From DASXIF01 sp036498145 (GTDB lineage: Bacteria > Actinomycetota > Actinomycetes > Mycobacteriales > Jatrophihabitantaceae), in NCBI GenBank assembly GCA_963708625.1, contig CAVPSV010000004.1, positions 1,178,001 to 1,242,000 on the forward strand: a DNA stretch of 64,000 nt. The letters run 5' to 3'. Numbering within the stretch: position 1 is the stretch's first letter; every line of letters begins with the position of its first letter. Positions 53,280 to 62,336 of this stretch are shown here, in pieces. Under the pieces are notes generated by a model that worked only from the letters and a program-made list of their open reading frames with translations, did not search any database and was not told the DNA's origin. Made by a program: the position numbers and the translations under genes.

Positions 53280-53804
53280 ATGCTCGCGCTGGTCATCGTG
53301 CTGGTGGTGACGAACGTCGCCACCGTGGCCGCCCTCGTCGTGGTCCTGCGCACCCGGCTCGGTGCCGAGTCGCCGGCGGATCCCGCATTGGCCGACGCGA
53401 TGCCACCGGCGCGCGGGATGGCAGCGGCGCCCGCCGCCCGCGGTCGGCGGGTAATCAGCATCGAGATCCACAATCCGATCGAGCTGGCCGGGCACCGCAA
53501 CCGCATGTTCGGCATCGCCGGGTCGTTCGTGCCGGATCTGACCCGCCGGGTGGTCTACGACCAGACCGCCCGCCTGCTGCGCGACGGACTCGCCGCGCAG
53601 CGGGTGGTCGCCGACGTTCGGGTGCACGCGTTCGGGACGGCGGCACCTGTTGCGGCACTCACCGAATCAACGCCGTCACCGTCGAAACCATCCGAGTCGA
53701 CATCACCTGGGTTGGCGACCGACGCGCCGGCGGCCGTCGCCGGCTTGGCGCCGCTGGCAGCCGAGTTCGCCGACGAAGCGGAGCCCGACCGCCTCGCCGA
53801 CTGA
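53280..53804 (+). CDS. membrane-anchored protein of unknown function
   Basis: 174 residues. One N-terminal helix (MLALVIVLVVTNVATVAALVVVL) is followed by a Pro/Ala linker and a small conserved-looking domain (RRVISIEIHNPIELAGHRNRM, FVPDLTRRVVYDQ, VVADVRVHAFG); the tail is Ser/Pro/Ala-rich. No family is recognised. GGAGGGG sits before ATG 53280; a GTG two codons earlier also fits. The gap from the regulator is 55 bases, so co-transcription with it is possible. Confidence 0.6.
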   Translation: MLALVIVLVVTNVATVAALVVVLRTRLGAESPADPALADAMPPARGMAAAPAARGRRVISIEIHNPIELAGHRNRMFGIAGSFVPDLTRRVVYDQTARLLRDGLAAQRVVADVRVHAFGTAAPVAALTESTPSPSKPSESTSPGLATDAPAAVAGLAPLAAEFADEAEPDRLAD

Positions 53805-53825
53805 CGTCGCAGCACGCGCGCGTTG

Positions 53826-54236
53826 CTACTTCAGCAGGGGGCGGGTGGCGTTGCCGATCGCGCTGGCGGTGGTTTCCAGTTGAAGCTTGAGGTCGTTCCA
53901 CGCCTTCTGCGTGTCCTCGCTCAGGCTGGCGTTCTTCGATTCCTTCTCGCACAGGTCCGAGTACGTCTTGATGATTTTCTTTGCGTCGTCCGCCTTCTGC
54001 TTCAGCGCTTGCTTCGTCTTGGGGTCGAGTTTGCCCTTCTTCTTTTCCTGGTCGGCCTTGTCGGCCGCGTCGCGCACCGAGTCGAGCGCCGGACCCAGGT
54101 TCTTGTTGAAGAGCTTGGTGTCCACCTTCTTGGCGGCGGCCTTCTTCTTGGCCTCATTCCAGAGGATGCGCGCCGCTGTCTGCTGCCCGACCTTCGCCTT
54201 GAGAATCATCTCGGCTGTCGGCTTGATACCGCCCAT
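53826..54236 (-). CDS. Lys-rich helical protein of unknown function
   Basis: 136 residues, rich in Lys and Ala: MGGIKPTAEMILKAKVG, then ARILWNEAKKKAAAKKVDTK, KADQEKKKGKLDPKTKQ and a final amphipathic helix. It reads as an alpha-helical, basic protein, perhaps nucleic-acid or envelope associated, without a known domain. ATG 54236 has GGGGGG upstream; frames upstream of it lack support. Converges with the membrane protein gene 21 bases away. Confidence 0.55.
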   Translation of the reverse strand: MGGIKPTAEMILKAKVGQQTAARILWNEAKKKAAAKKVDTKLFNKNLGPALDSVRDAADKADQEKKKGKLDPKTKQALKQKADDAKKIIKTYSDLCEKESKNASLSEDTQKAWNDLKLQLETTASAIGNATRPLLK

Positions 54237-54409
54237 GACTAACCACCCCCCGTCCCGGCAAACGAATTCGCTTCGAGCCGCGAGTATCTGCCCCAGCATG
54301 ATCACCGGTCAACGAGGCCACTGCGTTACGCCGCCTCGGCTGAGGGCACCGACCGTGCGGCTGGGGTTGGGGACTGACTGATTTCCGTCGCTCGCACTGC
54401 CGGCCTAGG

Positions 54410-55774
54410 TCAGTCCGTGCAGTAGCGGTCGGCCACTTCGAGCGCTTCGTCCAGGATCGCGATACCGGTGCGCACATCCTCGACGCTGGTCGTGCACGGC
54501 GGCACCACGTGCGTCCGGTTGAAGTGCGTGAACGGCCACAGCCCGCGCTGCTTGCATGCCGCCGCGAACTCGTTCATCGGGGCCGCCGCCGCGCCGGACG
54601 CGTTGTACGGCACCAGTGGCTCGCGGGTGGTGCGACTACGCACCAGTTCCAGCGCCCAGAACACGCCCAGGCCGCGCACCTCGCCGACGGCTGGATGGCG
54701 GGCGGCGAGCTTGGCCAACTCCGGGCCGATGACGTCGGTGCCCAGCATCCGGGCGTGCTCGATGATCTGTTCGTCCTTGAAAATGTTGATCGACGCGACC
54801 GCGCTCGCGCACGCCAGCGGATGTCCCGAATAGGTGAGGCCACCGGGGTACGCGCGTTCGGCGAACGTTGCCGCGATCTCGTCGGACAGGATCACGCCAC
54901 CGAGGGGCACATAACCGGAGTTCACCCCCTTCGCGAAGGTGATCAGATCCGGAGTGACACTCCAGTGGTCGAGGGCGAACCACTCGCCACAACGACCGAA
55001 GCCGGCCATCACCTCGTCCGCGATCATGACGATGCCGAACTCGTCGCAGATCTCACGCACCCCGGCCAGGTAGCCCGCCGGCGGCACCAGAATGCCGTTG
55101 GTGCCCACCACCGTCTCGAAGATGATCGCCGCGACGGTGTGCGCGCCTTCCACCATGAGCAGGTCGCGCAGATGCGCCAACGCGCGCTCGGACTCCTCCT
55201 GCTCGGTGCTCGCGTGAAACGCGGACCGGTACAGATAAGGACCCCAATAGTGCACGACACCGGGGTAGCCCGGTTCGCTCGCCCAGCGCCGCGGATCACC
55301 GGTCATGGTGATCGCGCCGGCGGTCGCACCGTGGTAGCTGCGATACGCGGCGAACACCTTGTGCCGACCGGTGTGCAGTCGCGCCATCCGCAGCGCGTTC
55401 TCGGTGGCCTCCGCGCCGCCGTTGGTGAAGAACACCTGGTTCAACTCGCCCGGCGCCAACTCGGTGATAAGCCGGGCCGCCTCGCTGCGCGCGTCGTTGG
55501 CGAACGAGGGCTGGATCGTGCACAGCCGCGCGGCCTGCTCCTGGATCGCCGCGACCAGCCGCGGGTGCTGGTAGCCGATGTTCACGTTCACCAGCTGGCT
55601 GGCGAAGTCGAGGTAGGTGTTGCCTTCGAAATCGGTGAAGCGCGATCCGCTCGCGCTCGCGATCGGCAGCGGATCGATCAGCCCCTGCGCCGACCACGAG
55701 TGGAACACATGCTCGCGATCGAGAGCTCGCACGGACTCGGCGTCAGTCGGCAAACCGCGCAGGGCATCGGTCAT
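54410..55774 (-). CDS. class III (omega) aminotransferase
   Basis: 454-residue PLP enzyme. The phosphate/ring loop is FTNGGAEATENALRMAR, YRSYHGATAGAITMTGD contacts PLP, Asp253 is in IADEVMAGFGR and the Schiff-base Lys282 in ITFAKGVNSGY. It fits beta-alanine/taurine:pyruvate-type transaminases (amino group of omega-amino acids). It lies 8 bases after the mmsA-like gene, whose enzyme would take the semialdehyde formed, so a short beta-alanine or beta-amino acid route is likely. Confidence 0.88.
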   Translation of the reverse strand: MTDALRGLPTDAESVRALDREHVFHSWSAQGLIDPLPIASASGSRFTDFEGNTYLDFASQLVNVNIGYQHPRLVAAIQEQAARLCTIQPSFANDARSEAARLITELAPGELNQVFFTNGGAEATENALRMARLHTGRHKVFAAYRSYHGATAGAITMTGDPRRWASEPGYPGVVHYWGPYLYRSAFHASTEQEESERALAHLRDLLMVEGAHTVAAIIFETVVGTNGILVPPAGYLAGVREICDEFGIVMIADEVMAGFGRCGEWFALDHWSVTPDLITFAKGVNSGYVPLGGVILSDEIAATFAERAYPGGLTYSGHPLACASAVASINIFKDEQIIEHARMLGTDVIGPELAKLAARHPAVGEVRGLGVFWALELVRSRTTREPLVPYNASGAAAAPMNEFAAACKQRGLWPFTHFNRTHVVPPCTTSVEDVRTGIAILDEALEVADRYCTD

Positions 55775-55782
55775 CGTCGTTC

Positions 55783-57297
55783 CTAACGGGTTCGCGGGAA
55801 GCCGAGGTCCACCGTCGACGTGGCGGGGTCCGGCCAGCGTGACGTCACCACCTTGCCACGGGTGTAGAAGTTGATGCCCTCCGGGCCGTACATATGCACG
55901 TCACCGAACAGCGACGCTTTCCAACCGCCGAACGAGTAGTACGCCACCGGCACCGGGATCGGCACGTTGATGCCGACCATGCCCACCTCGACGTCGAACT
56001 GGAACTGCCGCGCCGCGCCGCCGTCGCGGGTGAAGATCGCGGTGCCGTTCGCGTACGGGTTGCTGTTGATGATCTCCATCGCGTCTGCGTAGGTGTCTGC
56101 ACGCACGACGCACAGCACCGGCCCGAAGATCTCGTCCGTGTACACCGTCATCTCCGGCGTCACCCGATCCAGCAACGTCGTGCCCAGGAAGAAACCGCGC
56201 GCCGGCACGTCGGCGCTGCGACCGTCGACGACGACGCGTGCGCCGGCATCGGCGCCAGCCGTGATGTAGCCCGCGACCCGGTCCCGGTGCTCAGCGGTGA
56301 TCAACGGACCCATGTCGATGTCCGGATCGGCCCCGTTGCCGATACGCAGCTTGGGCAACCGCGCGGCGACCGCGTCCACTAGGCGGTCGCCCACCTCGCC
56401 GACCGCGACCGCCACCGAGATCGCCATGCACCGCTCGCCCGCGGCGCCGTACGCCGCCGACACCGCGGCGTCCGCGGCCAGATCCACGTCGGCGTCGGGC
56501 AGCACGAGCATGTGGTTCTTCGCGCCGCCGAGGGCCTGCACGCGCTTGCCGGCCGCGGTGCCGTGTTCGTAGATGTAGCGCGCGATCGGGGTGGAGCCGA
56601 CGAAGCTCACCGCCTCGATATCCGGATGCTCGAGCAGCGCGTCGACCGCGTCCTTGTCGCCGTGCACCACCGTGAACACACCGTCCGGCAAGCCGGCGCG
56701 CTGCCACAACTCGGCGATGAACATCGACGCGGACGGATCCTTCTCACTCGGCTTGAGCACGAAACAGTTGCCGCACGCGATTGCATTCGCGGCCATCCAC
56801 AACGGCACCATCGCTGGAAAGTTGAACGGCGTGATGCCGGCGACCACGCCGAGCGGCTGGCGGATCGAATAGACGTCCACGCCGGAAGCGGCCTGCTCGC
56901 TGAAGCCGCCCTTGAGCAACTGCGGCGCACCGCACGCGAACTCGACGTTCTCCAGTCCACGGGCGATCTCGCCGTGAGAATCGGCCAGCACCTTGCCGTG
57001 CTCGGCGGTGACGATCTGGGCGAGGTCCTCGGCGTGCGCCAGGATCAGCTCACGGAACGCGAACAGCACCGCCGATCGCCGCGAAAGCGACGTCTCGCGC
57101 CACTCCCGGCGCACGCTCATCGCGGTGGCGACGGCATGATCCACATCCGCGCGCGAGGCGAGTTGGACCTCGCCGGTCTGCTCGCCGGTGGCGGGATTGA
57201 ACACCGGGCCGGTGCGTCCGGATGTGCCGTCGGTCCGGGTGCCGGAGATCCAGTGCTTGATCTGCGCAGGTGTGCCGTGCACGGTGCTGTCGGTCAT
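55783..57297 (-). CDS. mmsA: methylmalonate-semialdehyde dehydrogenase (acylating)
   Basis: 504 residues. MmsA type because the usual catalytic-Glu motif is replaced by ALGGAKNHMLV (residues 255-265) and the nucleophile Cys290 lies in GAAGERCMAIS. Also present are GITPFNFPAMVPLWM and SFVGSTPIA. It oxidises malonate or methylmalonate semialdehyde to acetyl- or propionyl-CoA, the end of valine and beta-alanine breakdown. The ATG at 57297 follows the amidase stop by 5 bases, and the aminotransferase follows; the frame to 57585 lies inside the amidase gene. Confidence 0.9.
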   Translation of the reverse strand: MTDSTVHGTPAQIKHWISGTRTDGTSGRTGPVFNPATGEQTGEVQLASRADVDHAVATAMSVRREWRETSLSRRSAVLFAFRELILAHAEDLAQIVTAEHGKVLADSHGEIARGLENVEFACGAPQLLKGGFSEQAASGVDVYSIRQPLGVVAGITPFNFPAMVPLWMAANAIACGNCFVLKPSEKDPSASMFIAELWQRAGLPDGVFTVVHGDKDAVDALLEHPDIEAVSFVGSTPIARYIYEHGTAAGKRVQALGGAKNHMLVLPDADVDLAADAAVSAAYGAAGERCMAISVAVAVGEVGDRLVDAVAARLPKLRIGNGADPDIDMGPLITAEHRDRVAGYITAGADAGARVVVDGRSADVPARGFFLGTTLLDRVTPEMTVYTDEIFGPVLCVVRADTYADAMEIINSNPYANGTAIFTRDGGAARQFQFDVEVGMVGINVPIPVPVAYYSFGGWKASLFGDVHMYGPEGINFYTRGKVVTSRWPDPATSTVDLGFPRTR

Positions 57298-57302
57298 GTC
57301 GT

Positions 57303-58679
57303 TCAGTGTGCACCGCTGCCCGAGCGCCCGGGCGCGGGCGCGGTTCGCGGCCACGGGCGCAGGCGCTCCAGCTGCAAGGCCAGGCCTAGCAAAGTGGCCT
57401 CGCCGCCGGGCCGGGTCACCAGCTGCACCGACAGCGGCATCCCATCCGGGCCAAGGCCGGCGGGCACCGCCATAGCCGGCCAGCCCAGCAGATTCCACGG
57501 CGCGCAGAACGGCGCGTAGCGCGCATTGGCGACGAAGTTCACCAGCCAGCCGCGCTCGCCCCAGGCCACCGAACGCAGCGGCCACTGGGCGAGGGTCGGG
57601 GTGACCAGCACGTCGTGCTCAGCGAAGAAGTGTTCCGCCCGCCCGCGAAAGCCGTTGCGCCGCGCGTCCCGGGTGGCGCCGAGACGCATCGCCGCTCGGC
57701 CGAGGGCGGCATGCCGGCGGGTGCGCGGTTCCGTCCTCGACCGGTCCGCCAGCAGGCGCGCGTCCATCTCGGTGCCGGCGGCCCACAGCGAGGCGGCGGC
57801 CGGGATCGTGCCCATCCCATACGCCGGGGTCGCGTCCGTTACCCGATGCCCGGCGTCAGCCAGCAGCTCGGCGGTCTCACGCACGCCGGCCGCCCAATAC
57901 TTGTTCACCGGAAGCCCCGGCGACGGAGCTTTCGTCGAGATCGCGATGCGCAACGAGCCGGGCTCGGTCACGTCCGCGAATTCAGGTCGACCGGCGAGCA
58001 CCGAGAAGACGAGCGCGCAGTCGGCAACCGTCGTGGCCAGCGGCCCGTTCTCCGACATGTTGAACCACGATCCGTTGCCCAGGTCGGCCGGCACCACGCC
58101 GCGGCCGGGTTTGATGCCCACCAAGCCGCAGCACGCGGACGGGATGCGGATCGAGCCCATCCCGTCATTGCCGTGGGCCACCGGCACCATGCCGGCCGCG
58201 ACGGCGGCCGCGGCACCGCCGGACGAGCCGCCCGGCGTGCGGTCGTGCCGCCATGGGTTGTGCGTGATGCCGTACACCGAGTCCGTCGCGCCGAAGACGC
58301 ACAGCTCCGGCACGCGCGTGATGCCGACGACCACCGCACCCGCCGCGCGCAGCCGACGCACCACCTCGTGATCACGCTGCTGCGGCGCGGACGAGCTTCC
58401 CGCCGATCCATCGCGCATCGGCTCGCCGGCCACCGGCACGTTGTCCTTGATCGCGATGGGCAGGCCGGCCAGCGGCAGCGAGAACCGTTCCGGGCGCAGG
58501 TCCACCGCGTCCGCCTCGCGCAGGGCGGCGAAGGTGCGCACCACCTGGAACGCGCCGAGCCGTCCGTCCAGACGGTCGATGCGTTCGAGTGCCTGCTCGG
58601 TCGCGGTGCGCGCGGACAGTGCGCCGGACCTGACTGCGGCCACGATCTCGGTGGCGGTGATGCTGGCCGTCTGCGTCAT
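57303..58679 (-). CDS. amidase signature enzyme
   Basis: 458 residues of the amidase signature family. The Ser-Ser-Lys triad is Lys78 (IAIKDNVP), cis-Ser153 (TPGGSSGG) and nucleophile Ser176 (MGSIRIPSACCGLVGIKPG). Substrate not known; release of an amine or amino acid that the downstream aminotransferase and MmsA could process is an inference from the operon. MTQTASITATEIVAAVRSG at the start is typical. Confidence 0.87.
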   Translation of the reverse strand: MTQTASITATEIVAAVRSGALSARTATEQALERIDRLDGRLGAFQVVRTFAALREADAVDLRPERFSLPLAGLPIAIKDNVPVAGEPMRDGSAGSSSAPQQRDHEVVRRLRAAGAVVVGITRVPELCVFGATDSVYGITHNPWRHDRTPGGSSGGAAAAVAAGMVPVAHGNDGMGSIRIPSACCGLVGIKPGRGVVPADLGNGSWFNMSENGPLATTVADCALVFSVLAGRPEFADVTEPGSLRIAISTKAPSPGLPVNKYWAAGVRETAELLADAGHRVTDATPAYGMGTIPAAASLWAAGTEMDARLLADRSRTEPRTRRHAALGRAAMRLGATRDARRNGFRGRAEHFFAEHDVLVTPTLAQWPLRSVAWGERGWLVNFVANARYAPFCAPWNLLGWPAMAVPAGLGPDGMPLSVQLVTRPGGEATLLGLALQLERLRPWPRTAPAPGRSGSGAH

Positions 58680-58725
58680 GGCGAGCTCCGTTCCAGTGGT
58701 GCGCTGCGGTAGCCGCCGGCGAGCC

Positions 58726-59550
58726 TCACCCGCATCCGGGCCCGGCGGGCGGAGTGACGAAGTCGGGGCGGCTGCCGGTGCTCGCGCGCTGCCAGTCGGC
58801 GAGGGTATTCGCGCCGAACGGCGCCGAGTACGTCGTGCTGTCCGTGCACCCGCCCTGGTGCAAGCCGCCGATCACGCCGACGACGGTCGAGCCGACCACC
58901 CACGGGCCGCCGCTGGTGCCGTCGCCGTAACCGCCGCAGTCGAAGCTCGGGTAGCCCGCGGTGTCGTAGACGGACGCGGTGCAGTGCAGCGGTTCGTCCT
59001 TGCTGCCGAGCAGGTAGCCGGAGACGGTCACCGCGGTGCCGAGCGCCGGCGCGGCGCCGAGGGTGTAGCTGCCGGTGACGTCCTCGATGTTCGTGCGCGT
59101 GCCGTGGATCGAGCGCGGCTGCACCTGCAGGAACGCGTAGTCGTGTGCTGGGTCGTGACCCTTCGCCCACGCCGGGTCGACGTACACCCGGGTGGCGGAC
59201 CACACACCGTAGGGCGCGATGCCGTCGTGGTAGGCGGGCGCGAAGTCGTAGCCGACACCGCTGCCGTAGACGCAGTGCGCGGCGGTGAGCACGAGATCCC
59301 GTCCGGCGCTGTGCACGACGCTGCCGGAGCAGGTGTGCGGCAGGCCGAGCAGCAGCGACGATCCGAGCACGCTGGGAAAGAAGATCGCGCCGATCTGCGG
59401 TACGAACGGCGGCCCGGTCTGGGCGGTCGGCGTCGTGGCGCCGGCCTCGCTTCCGGTCGCGGTCAACGCGGCCGGCAGCACGGTTGCGCAGAGTGCGACG
59501 GCGGTGACCACTGCCAGCCGGGCAAGGTTGTGTCGCCGGCGCGGCCGCAT
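58726..59550 (-). CDS. secreted trypsin-like serine protease
   Basis: 274 residues. Signal peptide (RPRRRHNLARLAVVTAVALCA and ATVLPAALTATGSEA) then a chymotrypsin-fold domain with His92 (TAAHC), Asp137 (HDYAFLQV) and Ser213 (GDGTSGGPW); all three present. Extracellular. Start is the ATG at 59550; the longer frame to 60051 overlaps the divergent hydrolase gene and is not used. Similar small secreted peptidases are common in actinomycetes; target unknown. Confidence 0.87.
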   Translation of the reverse strand: MRPRRRHNLARLAVVTAVALCATVLPAALTATGSEAGATTPTAQTGPPFVPQIGAIFFPSVLGSSLLLGLPHTCSGSVVHSAGRDLVLTAAHCVYGSGVGYDFAPAYHDGIAPYGVWSATRVYVDPAWAKGHDPAHDYAFLQVQPRSIHGTRTNIEDVTGSYTLGAAPALGTAVTVSGYLLGSKDEPLHCTASVYDTAGYPSFDCGGYGDGTSGGPWVVGSTVVGVIGGLHQGGCTDSTTYSAPFGANTLADWQRASTGSRPDFVTPPAGPGCG

Positions 59551-59632
59551 GCTCGGATGGTAGGGCTGCGGGGGCAGCGGCCGCGAGCCGCACGCTGTGC
59601 CGCCGGTGGAACGTGTTCTAGTCTGGCGGGCG

Positions 59633-60814
59633 ATGACTACCGCTCCCGCATCGTCGACCGGGTCCGTGCACGGCAGCGCGGCGGCCGGGTTCGAGCCACT
59701 GCGCGAGATCCTCGCTGCCGGCCTCGCCAGCGGCGACGACGTCGGCGCGGCGGTCGCAGTCGTCCACGACGGGACAGTGGTCGCCGACATCTGGGGCGGT
59801 GTCGCCGATCCGGCGAGCGGCGAGCCTTGGCAGCGCGACACCGTCGTCAACGTCTTCTCGGTGACGAAGACGGTGAGCGCGCTGGCCGCGCTGCTGCTGC
59901 TCGACCGCGGCGAACTCGACCTGGACGCACCCGTCGCCAAGTACTGGCCGGCCTTCGGCGCCGCCGGCAAGGACGGCGTGCTGGTGCGGCACGTGCTCGG
60001 GCACACGTCCGGCGTGTGCGGCTGGCAACTGCCGATGACGCTGGAAGGCATCTACGACCTCGAACACTCCACCGAGCTGCTCGCCGCGCAGGAACCATGG
60101 TGGGCGGCGGGCGACCGCTCCGGATACCAGGCCTTGAACTTCGGTCACCTGCTCAACCCGATCGTCGAGAAGATCACCGGGCACACCCTCGGCCGGTTCG
60201 TGGCGGATGAACTCGCCGGGCCGCTGGACGTCGAGTTCACCATCGGCACTGCGGCGGAGGTGGACGCCCGCGCGGCCACTGTCATCCCGCCGGACCGCTC
60301 GCCAGGCATCGACTACAGCAAGATTCCGAAGGAGAGCGTGATCCGCAAGACGCTGCTCAACCCGGCGCTGGATCCGCGGACGGTGAACACCCCCGAGTGG
60401 CGACGGGCCGAGATCGGTGCGGTGAACGGGCACGCAAACGCACTGGCGGTGGCGACATTGCAGTCCGTCATCTCGCACGGCAGCTCGCCGGACGGACGGA
60501 TCACGCTCGCACCGCAGACCGTGGCGCGGGTGTTCGAGGTGCAGTCCGATGCCGTGGATCGGGTGCTGTACGCCCAAGCGCGGTGGGGTGCCGGTTTCAT
60601 GCTCGGCTGGCCGGGCGACGCGGATCGCGACGAGCTGCCGAGCGACGACGGCCGAGTGTGCTGGTGGGTCGGCTGGGGTGGCTCGTTCGTGCTCAACGAT
60701 GCCGCGCGACGTCTCACGGTGGCGTACGTAACCAACCGGATGGCACACGAAATGATCCACACCAGGCGGGGCATGAGCTACGTGTCCGCCGCGTATCGAG
60801 CACTCCGTCCATGA
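59633..60814 (+). CDS. serine beta-lactamase-fold hydrolase/esterase
   Basis: 393 residues. The class C/esterase active site is Ser76-Val-Thr-Lys79 (FSVTKTVSA) with Tyr165 in the GYQALN motif; HTSGVCGW and a C-terminal WWVGWGGSFV (in place of the KTG block) fit EstB-like carboxylesterases. Probably an esterase rather than a true beta-lactamase. The start is at the ATG at 59633; a frame opening at 59597 lacks a ribosome site. The flavin monooxygenase gene lies 67 bases downstream and may share its transcript. Confidence 0.83.
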   Translation: MTTAPASSTGSVHGSAAAGFEPLREILAAGLASGDDVGAAVAVVHDGTVVADIWGGVADPASGEPWQRDTVVNVFSVTKTVSALAALLLLDRGELDLDAPVAKYWPAFGAAGKDGVLVRHVLGHTSGVCGWQLPMTLEGIYDLEHSTELLAAQEPWWAAGDRSGYQALNFGHLLNPIVEKITGHTLGRFVADELAGPLDVEFTIGTAAEVDARAATVIPPDRSPGIDYSKIPKESVIRKTLLNPALDPRTVNTPEWRRAEIGAVNGHANALAVATLQSVISHGSSPDGRITLAPQTVARVFEVQSDAVDRVLYAQARWGAGFMLGWPGDADRDELPSDDGRVCWWVGWGGSFVLNDAARRLTVAYVTNRMAHEMIHTRRGMSYVSAAYRALRP

Positions 60815-60881
60815 ATTGGGGATGTTTGGCGCCCCGATACGGCCCGGATCTTGCCCAACGCCGGATGAAGGATGGTGCAGC

Positions 60882-62285
60882 GTGAGTGACGTGACCCCTC
60901 AGGCGGACAACGGCCGGCTACCGACGGTGTGCATCATCGGCGCCGGTTGCTCGGGATTCACCACGGCGAAGCGGCTGCGTGCCGCAGGCATTCCCTACGA
61001 CTGCTTCGAAGCATCGGACGACGTGGGCGGCAACTGGTACTACCGCAACCCGAATGGCCGCTCAGCGTGCTACGAAAGCCTGCACATCGACACGTCCACC
61101 ACCCGGCTGCAGTTCCGTGAGTTCCCGGCGCCATCGGACTGGCCGCACTTTCCGCACCATTCCTTGATGCACCAGTACTTCCGCGACTACGTCGATCACT
61201 TCGGCTTGCGGGACACGATCACGTTCAACACGTCGGTGCAACGCGCGGTGCGCGATGCCGACGGCACCTGGCAGGTGACGCTGGACTCGGGCGAACAGCG
61301 TCGCTATGACGCACTGGTGGTCGCCAACGGACACCACTGGGATCCACGCATCCCGCCCTACCCCGGCACGTTCAACGGCGTGCTGATGCACAGCCACGAC
61401 TACCGCAGCCCGTTCGACCCGATAGACATGCGCGGCAAGAACATCGTCGTCGTCGGCATGGGCAACTCGGGTATGGACATCGCTTCTGAGCTGTCACACC
61501 GGACGATCGCCAAGCAGCTGTGGGTGTCGGCGCGGCGCGGGGTGTGGGTGCTGTCGAAGTACCGCGAAGGCCAGCCCGCGGACAAGATGATGATGCCGCC
61601 GTGGATGCCGCGCAAGCTCGGTTTGCGCATCGCCCGCAAGAAGATCAAGCAGCAGTTGGGGCGGATGGAGGACTACGGCCTGCCCAAGCCGGATCACGAG
61701 CCGCTGTCGGCACATCCGTCGGTGAGCGCGGACTTCCTGACCAAAGCCGGTTCCGGTGATCTGACCTGCGTGCCGAACATCGAGCGGTTCGACGGCGATG
61801 ACGTGCACTTCACCGACGGCACGGTGGTACAGGCCGACGTGGTGGTGTTCGCGACCGGCTACAACATGAAGTTCCCGTTCTTCGACGACCCGGAACTCTC
61901 GCCGGACGAGCAGCATCGATTCCCGCTGTTCAAGCGCATCATCAAGCCCGGGATCGACAACCTGTTCTTCATGGGACTGGCGCAGTCGTCGCCGACCATC
62001 GTCAATCTGGCCGAGCAGCAGAGCAAGCTCGTCGCCGCGTACCTCACCGGGCAATACGCGTTGCCGAGCCAGGACGAGATGCGGCGCATCATCACCGACG
62101 ACGATCGCGCCAGCCTCGCGCAGTACTACGACGCGCCGCGGCACACCATCCAGGTGGACTTCGCGCGGTATTCGATCAACCTGCGCAAGGAGATCGAGGC
62201 CGGTGCAAAGCGTGCCGCGAAGGCAGGACACGCCTTGCCCGTCCCAGCCCGTGCCCGCCGCACCGCGGACGCGTCGCCGTCCTGA
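60882..62285 (+). CDS. flavin-containing monooxygenase (Baeyer-Villiger-like)
   Basis: 467 residues. FAD loop GAGCSG (residues 20-25), the GGNWYYRN segment, the NADPH loop VVGMGNSGMD and a later VVFATGYNMKFPFFD (FMO ATG motif). These are the hallmarks of class B flavin monooxygenases that oxygenate ketones or soft nucleophiles. Substrate unknown; an esterase upstream could hydrolyse an ester product. GTG 60882 has AAGGATGG upstream; the frame from 60816 gives an unlikely leader. Confidence 0.87.
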   Translation: MSDVTPQADNGRLPTVCIIGAGCSGFTTAKRLRAAGIPYDCFEASDDVGGNWYYRNPNGRSACYESLHIDTSTTRLQFREFPAPSDWPHFPHHSLMHQYFRDYVDHFGLRDTITFNTSVQRAVRDADGTWQVTLDSGEQRRYDALVVANGHHWDPRIPPYPGTFNGVLMHSHDYRSPFDPIDMRGKNIVVVGMGNSGMDIASELSHRTIAKQLWVSARRGVWVLSKYREGQPADKMMMPPWMPRKLGLRIARKKIKQQLGRMEDYGLPKPDHEPLSAHPSVSADFLTKAGSGDLTCVPNIERFDGDDVHFTDGTVVQADVVVFATGYNMKFPFFDDPELSPDEQHRFPLFKRIIKPGIDNLFFMGLAQSSPTIVNLAEQQSKLVAAYLTGQYALPSQDEMRRIITDDDRASLAQYYDAPRHTIQVDFARYSINLRKEIEAGAKRAAKAGHALPVPARARRTADASPS

Positions 62286-62336
62286 TCTAGGACGCCGTGT
62301 GTTCTCGCGCGTCTGTGCGTCGCTGTGTTCGGTAGG

